Below are positions 51,850 to 61,042 of a DNA stretch of 64,000 nt, in pieces; the stretch's first letter is position 1; each line of letters starts with the position of its first letter. This DNA comes from CBDFFW01 sp965246945 (GTDB taxonomy: Bacteria > Pseudomonadota > Alphaproteobacteria > UBA11073). The translations under genes and the position numbers were made by a program. The notes under the pieces are model-generated. The model was not told the origin of the DNA and searched no databases. It worked only from the letters and a program-made list of their open reading frames with translations. The stretch spans positions 186,001 through 250,000 of the forward strand of contig CBDFFW010000001.1 in the NCBI GenBank assembly GCA_965246945.1. The letters run 5' to 3'.

Positions 51850-51989
51850 GTTGTGTCTCCAGGTTAGTGAACGGTATCAAAATTAAAGAAAGCACATAAA
51901 GAAACAATAATGTAATGCAATGATAATTTTAGCAATTGCATAAACGGCAGGATACTAGATATCCATTCAGCACTAAACTAGGCGCGCTG

Positions 51990-52598
51990 CTATTTGGCCG
52001 CAATTTTCGCTTTGATATTTTTGGTTGCAGCTTTGACAGCTGCTTTCTTCGGTGCGTGCGCGGCGATTTTTTTAGCGGCAGGCAGTAGTTTTTGGCCATC
52101 GACGGTTTGTGCTTCAATAATTCGGTTGTCTAAAAAACTAGGGCGCAATTCACCTGTGATTTTTAATTCCTGCCCAACTATCAATTTGATTAATTTCGCC
52201 CCTTCCGGTTTTAAATGCACAAAATCGCCATTGGCCAAAACCGCACCATTGGGCGCGCCATGCAGGGCGTAATTGATTTGGGTTACTTTGCTGGTAACCT
52301 GCACCGTTTTTTCGGTTGGGGTGAAAGCCAGCATTTGGCCCTTGTCATTTTTGAAACTGATTAATTCATAAACCGGATGCAGACTGCCTTTCTCCTTAGT
52401 CTGCAATAAGGCCATAACGGTGATGTTTTTGCCGAGTTTAAAGGTTTGATGCAGAAGATACCCAGCTTCTTTGGGGAAATTAATTTGGACCACATCAGCG
52501 GCGCTTTGCAGCAGCAGACTTTCATAAACGCCTTTGGGGCTGATATGCCAGGCCAGTAATTTGCCGGTTAATGTTTGCGCAGAATCTTTTAGGGCCAT
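51990..52598 (-). CDS. Hypothetical protein with Lys/Ala-rich C-terminal tail
   Basis: A 202-residue protein. The first 165 residues alternate beta strands (TLTGKLLAWHISPKGVYESLLLQ, GNITV-type segments) and look like paired small beta-barrel or OB-like domains. The last 35 residues are Lys/Ala-rich (KKIAAHAPKKAAVKAATK), like nucleic-acid-binding tails of histone H1-like proteins. No family recognised; nucleic acid binding is inference. Cotranscription with the photolyase gene, which ends 38 bases upstream, is possible. Confidence 0.6.
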   Translation of the reverse strand: MALKDSAQTLTGKLLAWHISPKGVYESLLLQSAADVVQINFPKEAGYLLHQTFKLGKNITVMALLQTKEKGSLHPVYELISFKNDKGQMLAFTPTEKTVQVTSKVTQINYALHGAPNGAVLANGDFVHLKPEGAKLIKLIVGQELKITGELRPSFLDNRIIEAQTVDGQKLLPAAKKIAAHAPKKAAVKAATKNIKAKIAAK

Positions 52599-52636
52599 GC
52601 ATTAACTCTAAAATTATTTTGTTAAATAGCAATTGG

Positions 52637-54070
52637 TTAGGTCAATGTTTTCAAACTGCCAAAAGCCATTAAAGCGCGGTCGCGGCTGCCGTGTAATTCG
52701 ACGATGGGTTTGGGATAGGTTGTGCCTAAAACTATGCCTGCTGCACCTAAAATTTCGGGCGGCGCTTCCCAGGGGTTATGAATATATTTGGCGGGTAGTT
52801 TGGCCAATTCCGGCACAAACTGCTTTATATACGCGCCGTCAGGGTCAAATTTCCAGCCCTGTAGCACGGGATTAAACACACGAAAATACGGCGCGGCATC
52901 GGCACCGCAGCCGGCCACCCATTGCCAGCTCGCACTGTTATTGGCCAGATCGGCATCCACCAGCGTATCCCAAAACCAGGCGGCGCCTGCGGTCCAATTT
53001 TGCAGTAAATTTTTCACCAGAAACGAAGCCGTAATCATCCGCACGCGGTTATGCATCCAACCGGTTTGCCATAATTGCCGCATGCCGGCATCGACCAGCG
53101 GATAGCCGGTCAGGCCGCGCTGCCAAGCCGCCAAATGTTTGGCATTATATTGCCAGGGAAATTTTTCAAAACGCGCCTGTAACGGTTCATGATTAATGGT
53201 TGGATGCTGAACTAATAACGCATAAGAAAATTCGCGCCAGCCAATTTCGCTTAAAAATTTATTCGCCGCAGGGCGCAGTTTTTCATCTTCCGCAATCGCA
53301 TATTGCGTGGCATGCCAGATTTGGCGGGGCGAAATTTCACCAAAATGTAAATGGGGTGATAGGCGCGAGGTATGGTTATGATCGGGCCGATCTCGACCGG
53401 TGGAATAATGGGGTAAGGCCGTGTGAATAAAATGTTTTAATTGTTTTTGCGCACCCGCTTCCCCAGGCTGCCACCATTTGGCAAACCCGCTGGCCCAATT
53501 CGGTTTGGTGGGCAGCAAATGCCAAGCAGCTAAATCATCGCTGGGAATAGTATGTTTGGTTGTGGTGAGATCGCGCGGCGCGGCCAAGGGTTCAGCCGGT
53601 TCGGTTTGTTGTAAATTCGCTTTCCAAAATGGGGTGAAAACTTTGAACGGCGTGCCCTGTTTATTTTTAAGAGTCCCAGGTTCATGCAATAATGTGCCGT
53701 TAAAATGGTGGCAGCCGATATTTTTTTGGGCGAGTTGTTCGGCCAATGCCTGATCACGCGCGATGGCAGCGGGTTCATAACAGCGGTTAAAATATAAATC
53801 TGATATCTGCTGTTGTTCAATAAAGACCGGTAGTAATTTGCGGGCATCGCCGCGCTGTAAAATAAGCTGGCCACCTTTTTTGTGAATTTCAGTTTGTAAA
53901 GCAGCCAAGCTGTAATGCAGCCACCATTGGGAAGCAGCACCCAAAGGCGGTTCAACCGCCGTATCATAAATATACAAGATGATGCATGGCTGACCAGCAG
54001 CCAGCGCCGCCTGCAACGCCGGATTATCTTGCAGCCGTAAATCTTGGCGCAGCCAGAGAAGTGAATTCAT
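52637..54070 (-). CDS. phr: Class I deoxyribodipyrimidine photolyase
   Basis: Starting at ATG 54070 the protein is 477 residues. The N-terminal antenna domain begins MNSLLWLRQDLRLQDNPAL. The FAD-binding part has WREFSYALLVQHP, GYPLVDAGMRQLWQTGWMHNRVRM and the NNSASWQWVAGCGADAAPYFRVFNP block, all typical of class I CPD photolyases. It repairs pyrimidine dimers with blue light. An upstream in-frame start (54103) adds residues without similarity. Confidence 0.94.
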   Translation of the reverse strand: MNSLLWLRQDLRLQDNPALQAALAAGQPCIILYIYDTAVEPPLGAASQWWLHYSLAALQTEIHKKGGQLILQRGDARKLLPVFIEQQQISDLYFNRCYEPAAIARDQALAEQLAQKNIGCHHFNGTLLHEPGTLKNKQGTPFKVFTPFWKANLQQTEPAEPLAAPRDLTTTKHTIPSDDLAAWHLLPTKPNWASGFAKWWQPGEAGAQKQLKHFIHTALPHYSTGRDRPDHNHTSRLSPHLHFGEISPRQIWHATQYAIAEDEKLRPAANKFLSEIGWREFSYALLVQHPTINHEPLQARFEKFPWQYNAKHLAAWQRGLTGYPLVDAGMRQLWQTGWMHNRVRMITASFLVKNLLQNWTAGAAWFWDTLVDADLANNSASWQWVAGCGADAAPYFRVFNPVLQGWKFDPDGAYIKQFVPELAKLPAKYIHNPWEAPPEILGAAGIVLGTTYPKPIVELHGSRDRALMAFGSLKTLT

Positions 54071-54110
54071 GTATATGCATATAATGTAATTATGCTTATC
54101 CACTCCAATG

Positions 54111-55577
54111 TTAATTTATCTCTACAGCTGCTAAAGTTCTAGTAATGGAGCCACGATTACATTCCGGAATGGCTACAATTGCAGCAGGTCGGTAACGATT
54201 TAGAAGGTCTTGCGCATTTTCAAGCCAATGTTCATCTATTTCTAGACTGTATGTTGGAATGGTATCAATTAAAGCACCAGTTGTATAAAGTTCAGCAATT
54301 AAAGGCAAATTGGTATCAGGATAATTTTGTTCAAGAATATTTTTGAAAGCTGGGTCGCCCGCTAAATAAGCAGTAGCCAAAGGCGGTAAGTCGCCAAAGC
54401 ATACTCCTTTTGCTCGCATAGCCGCAATGCGCTCAATTGGATAAGTACCGCCGCTTTTATTGGTTGCCTCCATCGCTTCGACAAATTCACCAGGTGATAA
54501 TGTTTCTATCCCATGGACAGTTGGTAAATAAACAAGATGGCGTGGAGTATTTCTGTTTTCTAAAGGTGTTGTATCTGCAAATTCAGTTCTAAAATCACCA
54601 ATAATTCTTTCAGCCAAAGCTTTTGCATTATTATCATCATTTTCAGAAATAGGCGGTGTTTGTTGCACATTGCCTAGGTTTGTTTTGCGCACGCCGTAAG
54701 GTCGTAAAATTTTAAATTGCTGCATGTTATCATGCAAATTATCTGCTAACATTTTAGCCAACGCATCTGGATCGCAAATGGTTGTGCCATCTTCTTTTTT
54801 ATCCAAAGTTAGCCCAGGAATATTAGCACCTTCAGAGGCAATAACCGTAAAACCGCGTCTTTCTCCGAGATGCCGTTGAACAAGCAAAGCCGAAACAAAA
54901 CTTTTTAGTGAGTAATTCATCCCACTAAGTATTAAACCAAATAATTCGTTTACTTGCTCAGCAGCATTAAAGGCAAGGTAGCCGGTATCCCTGCCCATCG
55001 TAACCAAAACGGTGCCGCGCTCAGCTTGTTCTTGGGCATGATACTTATTACCAATCGCAGCCACGTATTCGATTGAACTGGGGAAACCGAGTGGCATATC
55101 ATCCACTGTCCGGCAACCATCAATGGTCTTTACGGCGGTTTTAATTGGTTGGGTTAATAAGTTTGGAAACCGATCACTAAAATCACCAAAAAAAGATCTG
55201 GTGATTTCAAAACCTTTGATCGAACCGTCGCCTTCAATGGGTAGTAACCCATCGAAAAAACCTAGGTTTTCTTTAAACAGGGCAAATTCATGCGGATATT
55301 CGATTACTTTTTTACCGCTATTTTGCATACCATATATTGAACCTGGCCGCACTGCTTGGTCATGGCCATCGCCAAACATGCCAGGCTCAAGCAATGTTAC
55401 GATACCTTCTTCAAACAACTTTTTTAATGGTGTATGATTTAAAGTCTCTAAACAACCATGCACACCGAAAAATTGCATTCCGGCATTTTCTGGTTTTTCA
55501 GCTAACCGACTTAAATGTTCATAAAAACTGTTTATATTAGCAAAACCGCCTGTATTGAAAACCAATATTCTTTTCAT
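54111..55577 (-). CDS. Divergent phosphofructokinase-fold protein
   Basis: From ATG 55577 (preceded by AAGGAA) the protein is 488 residues. PFK family landmarks are in order: FNTGGFANINSFYEHL near the start, EGDGS (115-119) replacing GGDGS, KTIDG (150-154) replacing KTIDND with the catalytic Asp kept, LGFPSSIEYVA, the conserved MGRDTGYLA (194-202), and IASEGANIPG replacing the usual EGA motif. It resembles ATP or pyrophosphate-dependent 6-phosphofructokinases but is too divergent to assign a substrate. Nucleotide and sugar-phosphate binding are inferred. The C-terminal 200 residues have no clear match. Confidence 0.7.
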   Translation of the reverse strand: MKRILVFNTGGFANINSFYEHLSRLAEKPENAGMQFFGVHGCLETLNHTPLKKLFEEGIVTLLEPGMFGDGHDQAVRPGSIYGMQNSGKKVIEYPHEFALFKENLGFFDGLLPIEGDGSIKGFEITRSFFGDFSDRFPNLLTQPIKTAVKTIDGCRTVDDMPLGFPSSIEYVAAIGNKYHAQEQAERGTVLVTMGRDTGYLAFNAAEQVNELFGLILSGMNYSLKSFVSALLVQRHLGERRGFTVIASEGANIPGLTLDKKEDGTTICDPDALAKMLADNLHDNMQQFKILRPYGVRKTNLGNVQQTPPISENDDNNAKALAERIIGDFRTEFADTTPLENRNTPRHLVYLPTVHGIETLSPGEFVEAMEATNKSGGTYPIERIAAMRAKGVCFGDLPPLATAYLAGDPAFKNILEQNYPDTNLPLIAELYTTGALIDTIPTYSLEIDEHWLENAQDLLNRYRPAAIVAIPECNRGSITRTLAAVEIN

Positions 55578-55632
55578 TAAATTTCCTTGAAATGTTATGA
55601 TATTCAACCGTGCAAAATATTTTACGTCAATA

Positions 55633-55681
55633 GGTAAGAAATCCTGAGCGATGGTGGTTGTATGGTGGGGGATTTCTTACC
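55633..55681 (+). promoter_or_regulatory. 12-bp perfect inverted repeat upstream of clpB
   Basis: GGTAAGAAATCC and its exact reverse complement GGATTTCTTACC are separated by 25 bases. The right arm ends 11 bases before the clpB start. It is not a CIRCE element. It could be an operator, or a 5' UTR hairpin that responds to heat. Confidence 0.6.
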
Positions 55682-55692
55682 ATATTAAATTT

Positions 55693-58269
55693 ATGAATTT
55701 TGAACGGTATACGGAAATTGCGCGCGGCGTGTTGGCGAATGCGCAGAGCATTGCGCTGCGGGAAAAACATCAATTTTTACAACTGCCACATCTGTTAAAA
55801 GCCTTGTTGGATGATAAAGAAGGCTTTGCCGGAAAATTGGTGACAACGGCTGGTGGGGATGCGGAAACATTGTCGCTGGCGGCCACACAGGCAGTGCGCA
55901 AACTGCCGGCAGTTGATGGCAGCGGGGCGGGGCAGCTACGCATGTCGACCGAACTGGGCCGAATTTTGGAGCAAGCGGAAACGCTAGCGGATAAAAATGG
56001 TGATCAGTTCGTGACCGCCGAACATATGCTGATTGCGCTGGCCATGGCACAAGAGGGCGACATAGTTGATGCCTTCAAAAACGCTAATGTGACCCCGCAA
56101 AAATTAACCAAAGCGATGCAAGCCATGCGCAAAGGGCGCAAGGCTGATAGCGAAGGGGCCGAAAAAAATTACGAAGCGTTAAAAAAATATACGCGCGATT
56201 TAACGGCGGCGGCGTTTGAAGGAAAATTGGATCCCGTCATCGGCCGTGATGAAGAAATTCGCCGCACGGTGCAGGTGCTAGCGCGGCGAACGAAAAACAA
56301 TCCCGTGTTGATTGGTGAGCCAGGCGTGGGGAAAACCGCGATTGTGGAAGGGCTCGCGCAGCGGATTGTGAGCGGGGATATTCCAGAGACATTGAAAAAT
56401 AAACGGTTGCTCTCGCTTGATCTTGGCGCACTGGTGGCCGGTGCGAAATATCGCGGAGAATTTGAGGAACGGTTGAAAGCCGTGCTCGGCGAAATTCAGG
56501 CCAGCGCGGGGGAAGTAATTTGTTTTATTGATGAGCTGCATATGCTAGTGGGTGCGGGTAAGGCCGATGGCGGCATGGATGCATCTAATATGTTGAAGCC
56601 GATGCTGGCGCGTGGCGAATTACGCTGTGTTGGTGCCACAACATTGGATGAGTACCGCAAATATATTGAAAAAGATGTGGCACTCGCGCGGCGTTTTCAG
56701 CCCGTGTTTGCCGATGAGCCAAGCGTGGAAGACACGATTTCTATTCTGCGTGGGCTGAAAGAACGTTATGAAATGCATCACGGCGTGCGGATTACCGATG
56801 GTGCCTTGGTGGCAGCGGCCACGCTATCCAACCGTTATATTACCGACCGGTTTTTACCGGATAAGGCGATTGATTTGATTGATGAGGCAGCGGCCAAATT
56901 GCGGATGGAAGTAGACAGCAAACCGGAAGCATTGGACGAATTGGACCGCCGGATTATCCAATTAAAAATTGAACGTGAAGCCTTGAAACGCGAAGATGAT
57001 GAAGGCGCCAAAATTCGCCTGGAACGTTTGGGGTTAGAGCTAGCTGGGTTGGAAGAACAATCGGGTGTGATGAGCACTGCGTGGAATGCGGAAAAAGAAA
57101 AGCTAACCAAGGGCCAAAAACTAAAAGAAGAATTGGAACGATCGCGGGTGGAACTTGACCAAATGCAGCGCGGCGGTAACTGGCAGCGCGCGGGTGAGCT
57201 GACTTATAGCATTATTCCCGAGCTGGAATTGCAGATTAAAGCCGCGGCGGAAGCCGCTAAAGAAGGCGGGTTGCTGCTGCGCGAAGAAGTGCGCGATAGC
57301 GATATTGCCGCCGTGGTGGGCCGCTGGACGGGCATTCCGATTGACCGCATGCTGGAAGGCGAACGCGCGAAGCTGTTGCGGTTGGAAGAACATTTGCATC
57401 AGCGAGTGGTGGGACAGGATGAAGCAATTTCAGCGGTGGCCAGTGCCGTGCGCCGTGCCCGCGCGGGGTTGCAGGATCCCAACCGGCCTATGGGTTCATT
57501 TCTGTTTTTAGGTCCAACGGGTGTCGGAAAAACAGAATTAACCAAAGCGCTGGCCGAATTTTTATTCGATGATGATAGCGCGATGGTGCGGATGGATATG
57601 TCTGAATATATGGAAAAGCATTCGACCGCGCGGTTGATTGGCGCACCGCCCGGCTATGTCGGCTATGATGAAGGCGGGGCGCTGACGGAAGCGGTGCGGC
57701 GGCGGCCCTATCAGGTGATCCTATTTGATGAAGTTGAAAAAGCGCATCCCGATGTGTTCAATATTTTGCTGCAAATTTTGGATGATGGCCGATTGACGGA
57801 TGGACAAGGCCGTGTGGTGAATTTCAAAAATACACTGATTATTTTAACCTCGAATTTAGGTTCGGAATATCTGTCGCAGCAAAAAGATGGCGAGGATATT
57901 GAAATTGTGCGGCCGAAAGTGATGGATGCCGTGCGTAAAGCGTTTCGGCCAGAATTTTTAAACCGTTTGGATGAAATTTTGTTGTTTCGCCGTTTAACGC
58001 GCGGAGATATGGGCCAGATTGTCGATATCCAGTTGCGCGGCTTGAAAAAATTGCTGCATGATCGGCAGATTGAATTAGATATCTCGCAAGCCGCCCGCGA
58101 TTGGCTGGGTTACCAAGGCTATGATCCGGTTTATGGTGCGCGGCCGCTGAAACGCGTGATTCAACGCGAATTGCAAAATCAATTGGCTGAAAAAATTCTC
58201 AGCGGCCAAGTGGTGGATGGGAGTACGGTAAAAGCAATTGAGACCGATAATAAATTACGAATCGAATAA
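55693..58269 (+). CDS. clpB: ATP-dependent disaggregase ClpB
   Basis: From ATG 55693 the protein is 858 residues, the usual ClpB length. An N-terminal Clp domain (about 1-145), AAA module 1 with GEPGVGKT, a coiled-coil middle domain (about 400-520) and AAA module 2 with GPTGVGKTE follow in order. Family signatures FIDELHMLVGAGKADGGMDASN and RMDMSEYMEKHSTARLIG are present. ClpB works with DnaK to dissolve aggregates. A reading-frame extension to 55651 runs through the inverted repeat and lacks similarity. Confidence 0.95.
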   Translation: MNFERYTEIARGVLANAQSIALREKHQFLQLPHLLKALLDDKEGFAGKLVTTAGGDAETLSLAATQAVRKLPAVDGSGAGQLRMSTELGRILEQAETLADKNGDQFVTAEHMLIALAMAQEGDIVDAFKNANVTPQKLTKAMQAMRKGRKADSEGAEKNYEALKKYTRDLTAAAFEGKLDPVIGRDEEIRRTVQVLARRTKNNPVLIGEPGVGKTAIVEGLAQRIVSGDIPETLKNKRLLSLDLGALVAGAKYRGEFEERLKAVLGEIQASAGEVICFIDELHMLVGAGKADGGMDASNMLKPMLARGELRCVGATTLDEYRKYIEKDVALARRFQPVFADEPSVEDTISILRGLKERYEMHHGVRITDGALVAAATLSNRYITDRFLPDKAIDLIDEAAAKLRMEVDSKPEALDELDRRIIQLKIEREALKREDDEGAKIRLERLGLELAGLEEQSGVMSTAWNAEKEKLTKGQKLKEELERSRVELDQMQRGGNWQRAGELTYSIIPELELQIKAAAEAAKEGGLLLREEVRDSDIAAVVGRWTGIPIDRMLEGERAKLLRLEEHLHQRVVGQDEAISAVASAVRRARAGLQDPNRPMGSFLFLGPTGVGKTELTKALAEFLFDDDSAMVRMDMSEYMEKHSTARLIGAPPGYVGYDEGGALTEAVRRRPYQVILFDEVEKAHPDVFNILLQILDDGRLTDGQGRVVNFKNTLIILTSNLGSEYLSQQKDGEDIEIVRPKVMDAVRKAFRPEFLNRLDEILLFRRLTRGDMGQIVDIQLRGLKKLLHDRQIELDISQAARDWLGYQGYDPVYGARPLKRVIQRELQNQLAEKILSGQVVDGSTVKAIETDNKLRIE

Positions 58270-58281
58270 CGAATTCGTAAT

Positions 58282-59295
58282 TTATTGAGGATCATGCCTT
58301 GCTTTACCGTTTCTTGGTGTAAAAGGCTTGCTCGTCACAAAGTCATAAAATCTACCGGCGGCTAAATCGCCAAAACCAAAATGTATAATTCGATTATAAA
58401 TGTGTTCTATTTTATCTGAACTAAACCTACCTATATTTGCTTTTATAAATTTAAGATCTTGCTCGATTTGTTTTTGATCACAAAGTGGTGCCCTGCCTTT
58501 GGCAGCTAATAAAACATTCACAGCAATTCGCTGTAATTTTATACGCTCGCTTTCTAAGCCTAATTTTTTAATTTCAAGATCTTTATAATACAGGGCGCTA
58601 ACATCCGTATTATGATATAAACATGCCAAAACATAATCAAAACCCAAATTAATAAACTGGCTTTTCGCTGAGACATGAAAGCGGGCATTTTTATCAATGT
58701 TACGTTTTAAACGGCCAGCAAAATAACCAACACATACCGCATAACCATGCGGTGTGTCATCGTTCCTTAATAAAATTTGGGTAGCTTTCTTAGGATAATA
58801 GGCATCTAAACGAGTATTAGCACCTTCATATTGCCGATAATCTATTCGCGGATCTATAACAGGTTCTGAAGCCATCACAGTTGCTATGGGCGGATTTAGT
58901 TTAGGCTCTGGTAAAACCGGTATGGTTAGTGTTGCTGTTGCTTGGCTATTTACTGCTGTTTGAGCAAAGCAGGGATGAAGTAAGTTAGGGGCATAAGCAG
59001 CCAAAATTTGAACACCTCGTTCAATTAATTTTACCGTGTTCACCGGTAATGCTTCTTGGCCTGCAAAAGGCGTTAAATTTTTCGCCAGTTTTTGTAGATA
59101 GTCAGGATGATTTCTTACAGGCCCATTCAAAAACATTTGTAAAACAAGGGTATGTTCCAAAATATTAATGGGTGCAGCACCATGTGTATTATTTGTGGCA
59201 TTTACTATTACAGGAATAGAATGTCTTCCATTATGGGTCGTTCTTCTCATAAAGTTATTAAAAAAATAAATATACCTTATGGCAAATAGTTGCAT
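58282..59295 (-). CDS. Unknown protein
   Basis: A 337-residue product (or 322 if ATG 59250 is used). The first 15 residues read like translated AT-rich spacer, and the inner start MRRTTHNGRHSIPV may be the true one. The middle is Pro/Thr/Ala-rich (AVNSQATATLTIPVLPEPK), possibly a linker, and the C-terminal 170 residues are helical. There is no signal peptide or known motif. It lies 8 bases after pdxH on the same strand and may share its transcript. AT-rich composition differs from pdxH. Confidence 0.55.
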   Translation of the reverse strand: MQLFAIRYIYFFNNFMRRTTHNGRHSIPVIVNATNNTHGAAPINILEHTLVLQMFLNGPVRNHPDYLQKLAKNLTPFAGQEALPVNTVKLIERGVQILAAYAPNLLHPCFAQTAVNSQATATLTIPVLPEPKLNPPIATVMASEPVIDPRIDYRQYEGANTRLDAYYPKKATQILLRNDDTPHGYAVCVGYFAGRLKRNIDKNARFHVSAKSQFINLGFDYVLACLYHNTDVSALYYKDLEIKKLGLESERIKLQRIAVNVLLAAKGRAPLCDQKQIEQDLKFIKANIGRFSSDKIEHIYNRIIHFGFGDLAAGRFYDFVTSKPFTPRNGKARHDPQ

Positions 59296-59303
59296 AAATT
59301 TTT

Positions 59304-59906
59304 TTAGGGATACAACCGCTGTTGCTGCCAGTTGTCGGCGGCGCGGCGGTATAACATGCGGTCGTGCAGGCGGTAAGGTTGTTCGGCCCAGAATTCTATG
59401 GTTTCCGGTACGATATTAAAACCGCGCCATTGTGGCGGGCGTGGGACCGGCAGATTTTCAAACTTTTCCCGAAAGCGGGTAATGGCGGCGGCAAATTCCT
59501 GTTTGTTTGCCAGCGGCTCGGATTGGGCGGAAGCCCAGGCGCCAATTTGGCTCATCCGCGGGCGGCCGGCGAAATAATCATCGGCGATTTTTTCATTGAG
59601 CAGTTCCACAAGGCCCTCAATCCGGATTTGGCGTTGAAGGGATTTCCAGTGAAAGCAAATGGCGGCTTGCGGGTTGGCCAGTAATTCCTGCCCTTTGCGG
59701 CTGGTGCTGTGCGTGTAAAAACGGAAGCCGTTGGCTTCATGGCCTTTCAATAACACAATCCGCACCGATGGCTTGCCGTCCGGCGTGCAGGTGGCCAGGC
59801 TCATCGCATTCGGGTCATTCATTTCATGGATAGTAGCTAGTTGGAGCCATTCATCGAACAGGGCAAAGGGGTTGGCGATAAATTCAACATTTTCATTATG
59901 CGGCAT
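59304..59906 (-). CDS. pdxH: Pyridoxamine 5'-phosphate oxidase
   Basis: A 200-residue FMN enzyme. It has PNAMSLATCTPDGKPSVRIVLLKG, FRFYTHSTSRKGQELLANP and the C-terminal PQWRGFNIVPETIEFWAEQPYRLHDR, the family signature containing FMN- and substrate-binding residues. It forms PLP from PMP or PNP. It sits after murG on the same strand with a 53-base gap, where murC would often be. Confidence 0.95.
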   Translation of the reverse strand: MPHNENVEFIANPFALFDEWLQLATIHEMNDPNAMSLATCTPDGKPSVRIVLLKGHEANGFRFYTHSTSRKGQELLANPQAAICFHWKSLQRQIRIEGLVELLNEKIADDYFAGRPRMSQIGAWASAQSEPLANKQEFAAAITRFREKFENLPVPRPPQWRGFNIVPETIEFWAEQPYRLHDRMLYRRAADNWQQQRLYP

Positions 59907-59959
59907 ATAAATAGTATAACCAGCGCCACTGGTTTGCGGTTGTGATTTTTCTGTGAAGA

Positions 59960-61042
59960 TTAACTGCGCGTGAAATGATTGACCAAAGCCAATAATTTTT
60001 CGCAGCCCGCCGCCGCCATTATGGTTTTGGCTTGTGCGGCGGCGGCTGTTAGTTGCGCGGGATCGGTTAACAATTCGCTTAATAATTTGGCTAAATGCTG
60101 CGGCGTAAAATCATGCTGCGGTAAGTGCCAACCAGCATCGGCCGCGGCAACGATTTTGGCATTAGCGGTTTGATGATCATCAGCGGCGGCTGGCAGCGGA
60201 ATATAAATCGCCGGCCGGCCCAGGGTCAAAATTTCGGCGACAGTTGAAGCACCCGCGCGGCAGATGATCAATTGGGCCTTGGCCATGCGCGTGCCCAGAT
60301 CGGTGAAAAAGGGTGCCAGCACCAATTGCATTTGCAGTTCATCATAAGCTTGCTGCGTGGCGGCCAAACTATCCGCACGGCATTGCTGCGTGATGCGCAA
60401 ACGGCTGCGCAAAGCCATCGGCAATTCCTGACAAGCGGCGGGCAGCACTTCGCCGAATATTTTTGCGCCCAGACTGCCGCTGGTAATCAGCAGTTCAATC
60501 GGCCCATCGGCTTGCGGTGGTTGATAGGGCTGGTTGGCCAGGGCCGCAATTTCAGCGCGCACCGGATTGCCGGTGACGACAATTTTTTTCAGCGCCCGTT
60601 TGGGGATGCGGCTGGTGGCGGCAAATGAGAGCGCCACATATTTGGCCCAGTGCGATGCCACGCGGTGCGCTAAACCCAATACCGCATTCTGCTCGTGCAA
60701 AATCAGTGGGATTTTTAAAATATTGGCCGCAATTACCACCGGCACCGAAGCATAGCTGCCAAAGCTGATAATCACTTTGGGCCGCTGGCGGCGCAGCAAG
60801 GCCAGGGTTTGCAGCAGGCCCTGCGATAAATGGCCGCCTGCTTTTAATTTGGCGGCCGCGCCGGTTTTTTGGGGGCTGGCAGCGGCGATGCGGTGGGTGG
60901 GAATAGTGAGCGGCACCAAGGCCAGGCCGCGGGCATCACTAATAATCGCCACATCGTCCTCTTGCGCCTGCAATGCTTGCGCCAAAGCCACAGCGGGGAA
61001 GACATGTCCGCCGGTGCCGCCGGTCGTAATCAATATACGCAT
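59960..61042 (-). CDS. murG: Undecaprenyl-PP-MurNAc-pentapeptide GlcNAc transferase MurG
   Basis: The 360-residue GT28 glycosyltransferase shows the N-terminal TGGTGGHVFPA loop (about 7-17) and the ICRAGASTVAEI motif near the C-terminal domain. It makes lipid II at the cytoplasmic membrane face. Its start overlaps the ftsW stop by one base, typical of the mur-fts cluster. Confidence 0.96.
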   Translation of the reverse strand: MRILITTGGTGGHVFPAVALAQALQAQEDDVAIISDARGLALVPLTIPTHRIAAASPQKTGAAAKLKAGGHLSQGLLQTLALLRRQRPKVIISFGSYASVPVVIAANILKIPLILHEQNAVLGLAHRVASHWAKYVALSFAATSRIPKRALKKIVVTGNPVRAEIAALANQPYQPPQADGPIELLITSGSLGAKIFGEVLPAACQELPMALRSRLRITQQCRADSLAATQQAYDELQMQLVLAPFFTDLGTRMAKAQLIICRAGASTVAEILTLGRPAIYIPLPAAADDHQTANAKIVAAADAGWHLPQHDFTPQHLAKLLSELLTDPAQLTAAAAQAKTIMAAAGCEKLLALVNHFTRS

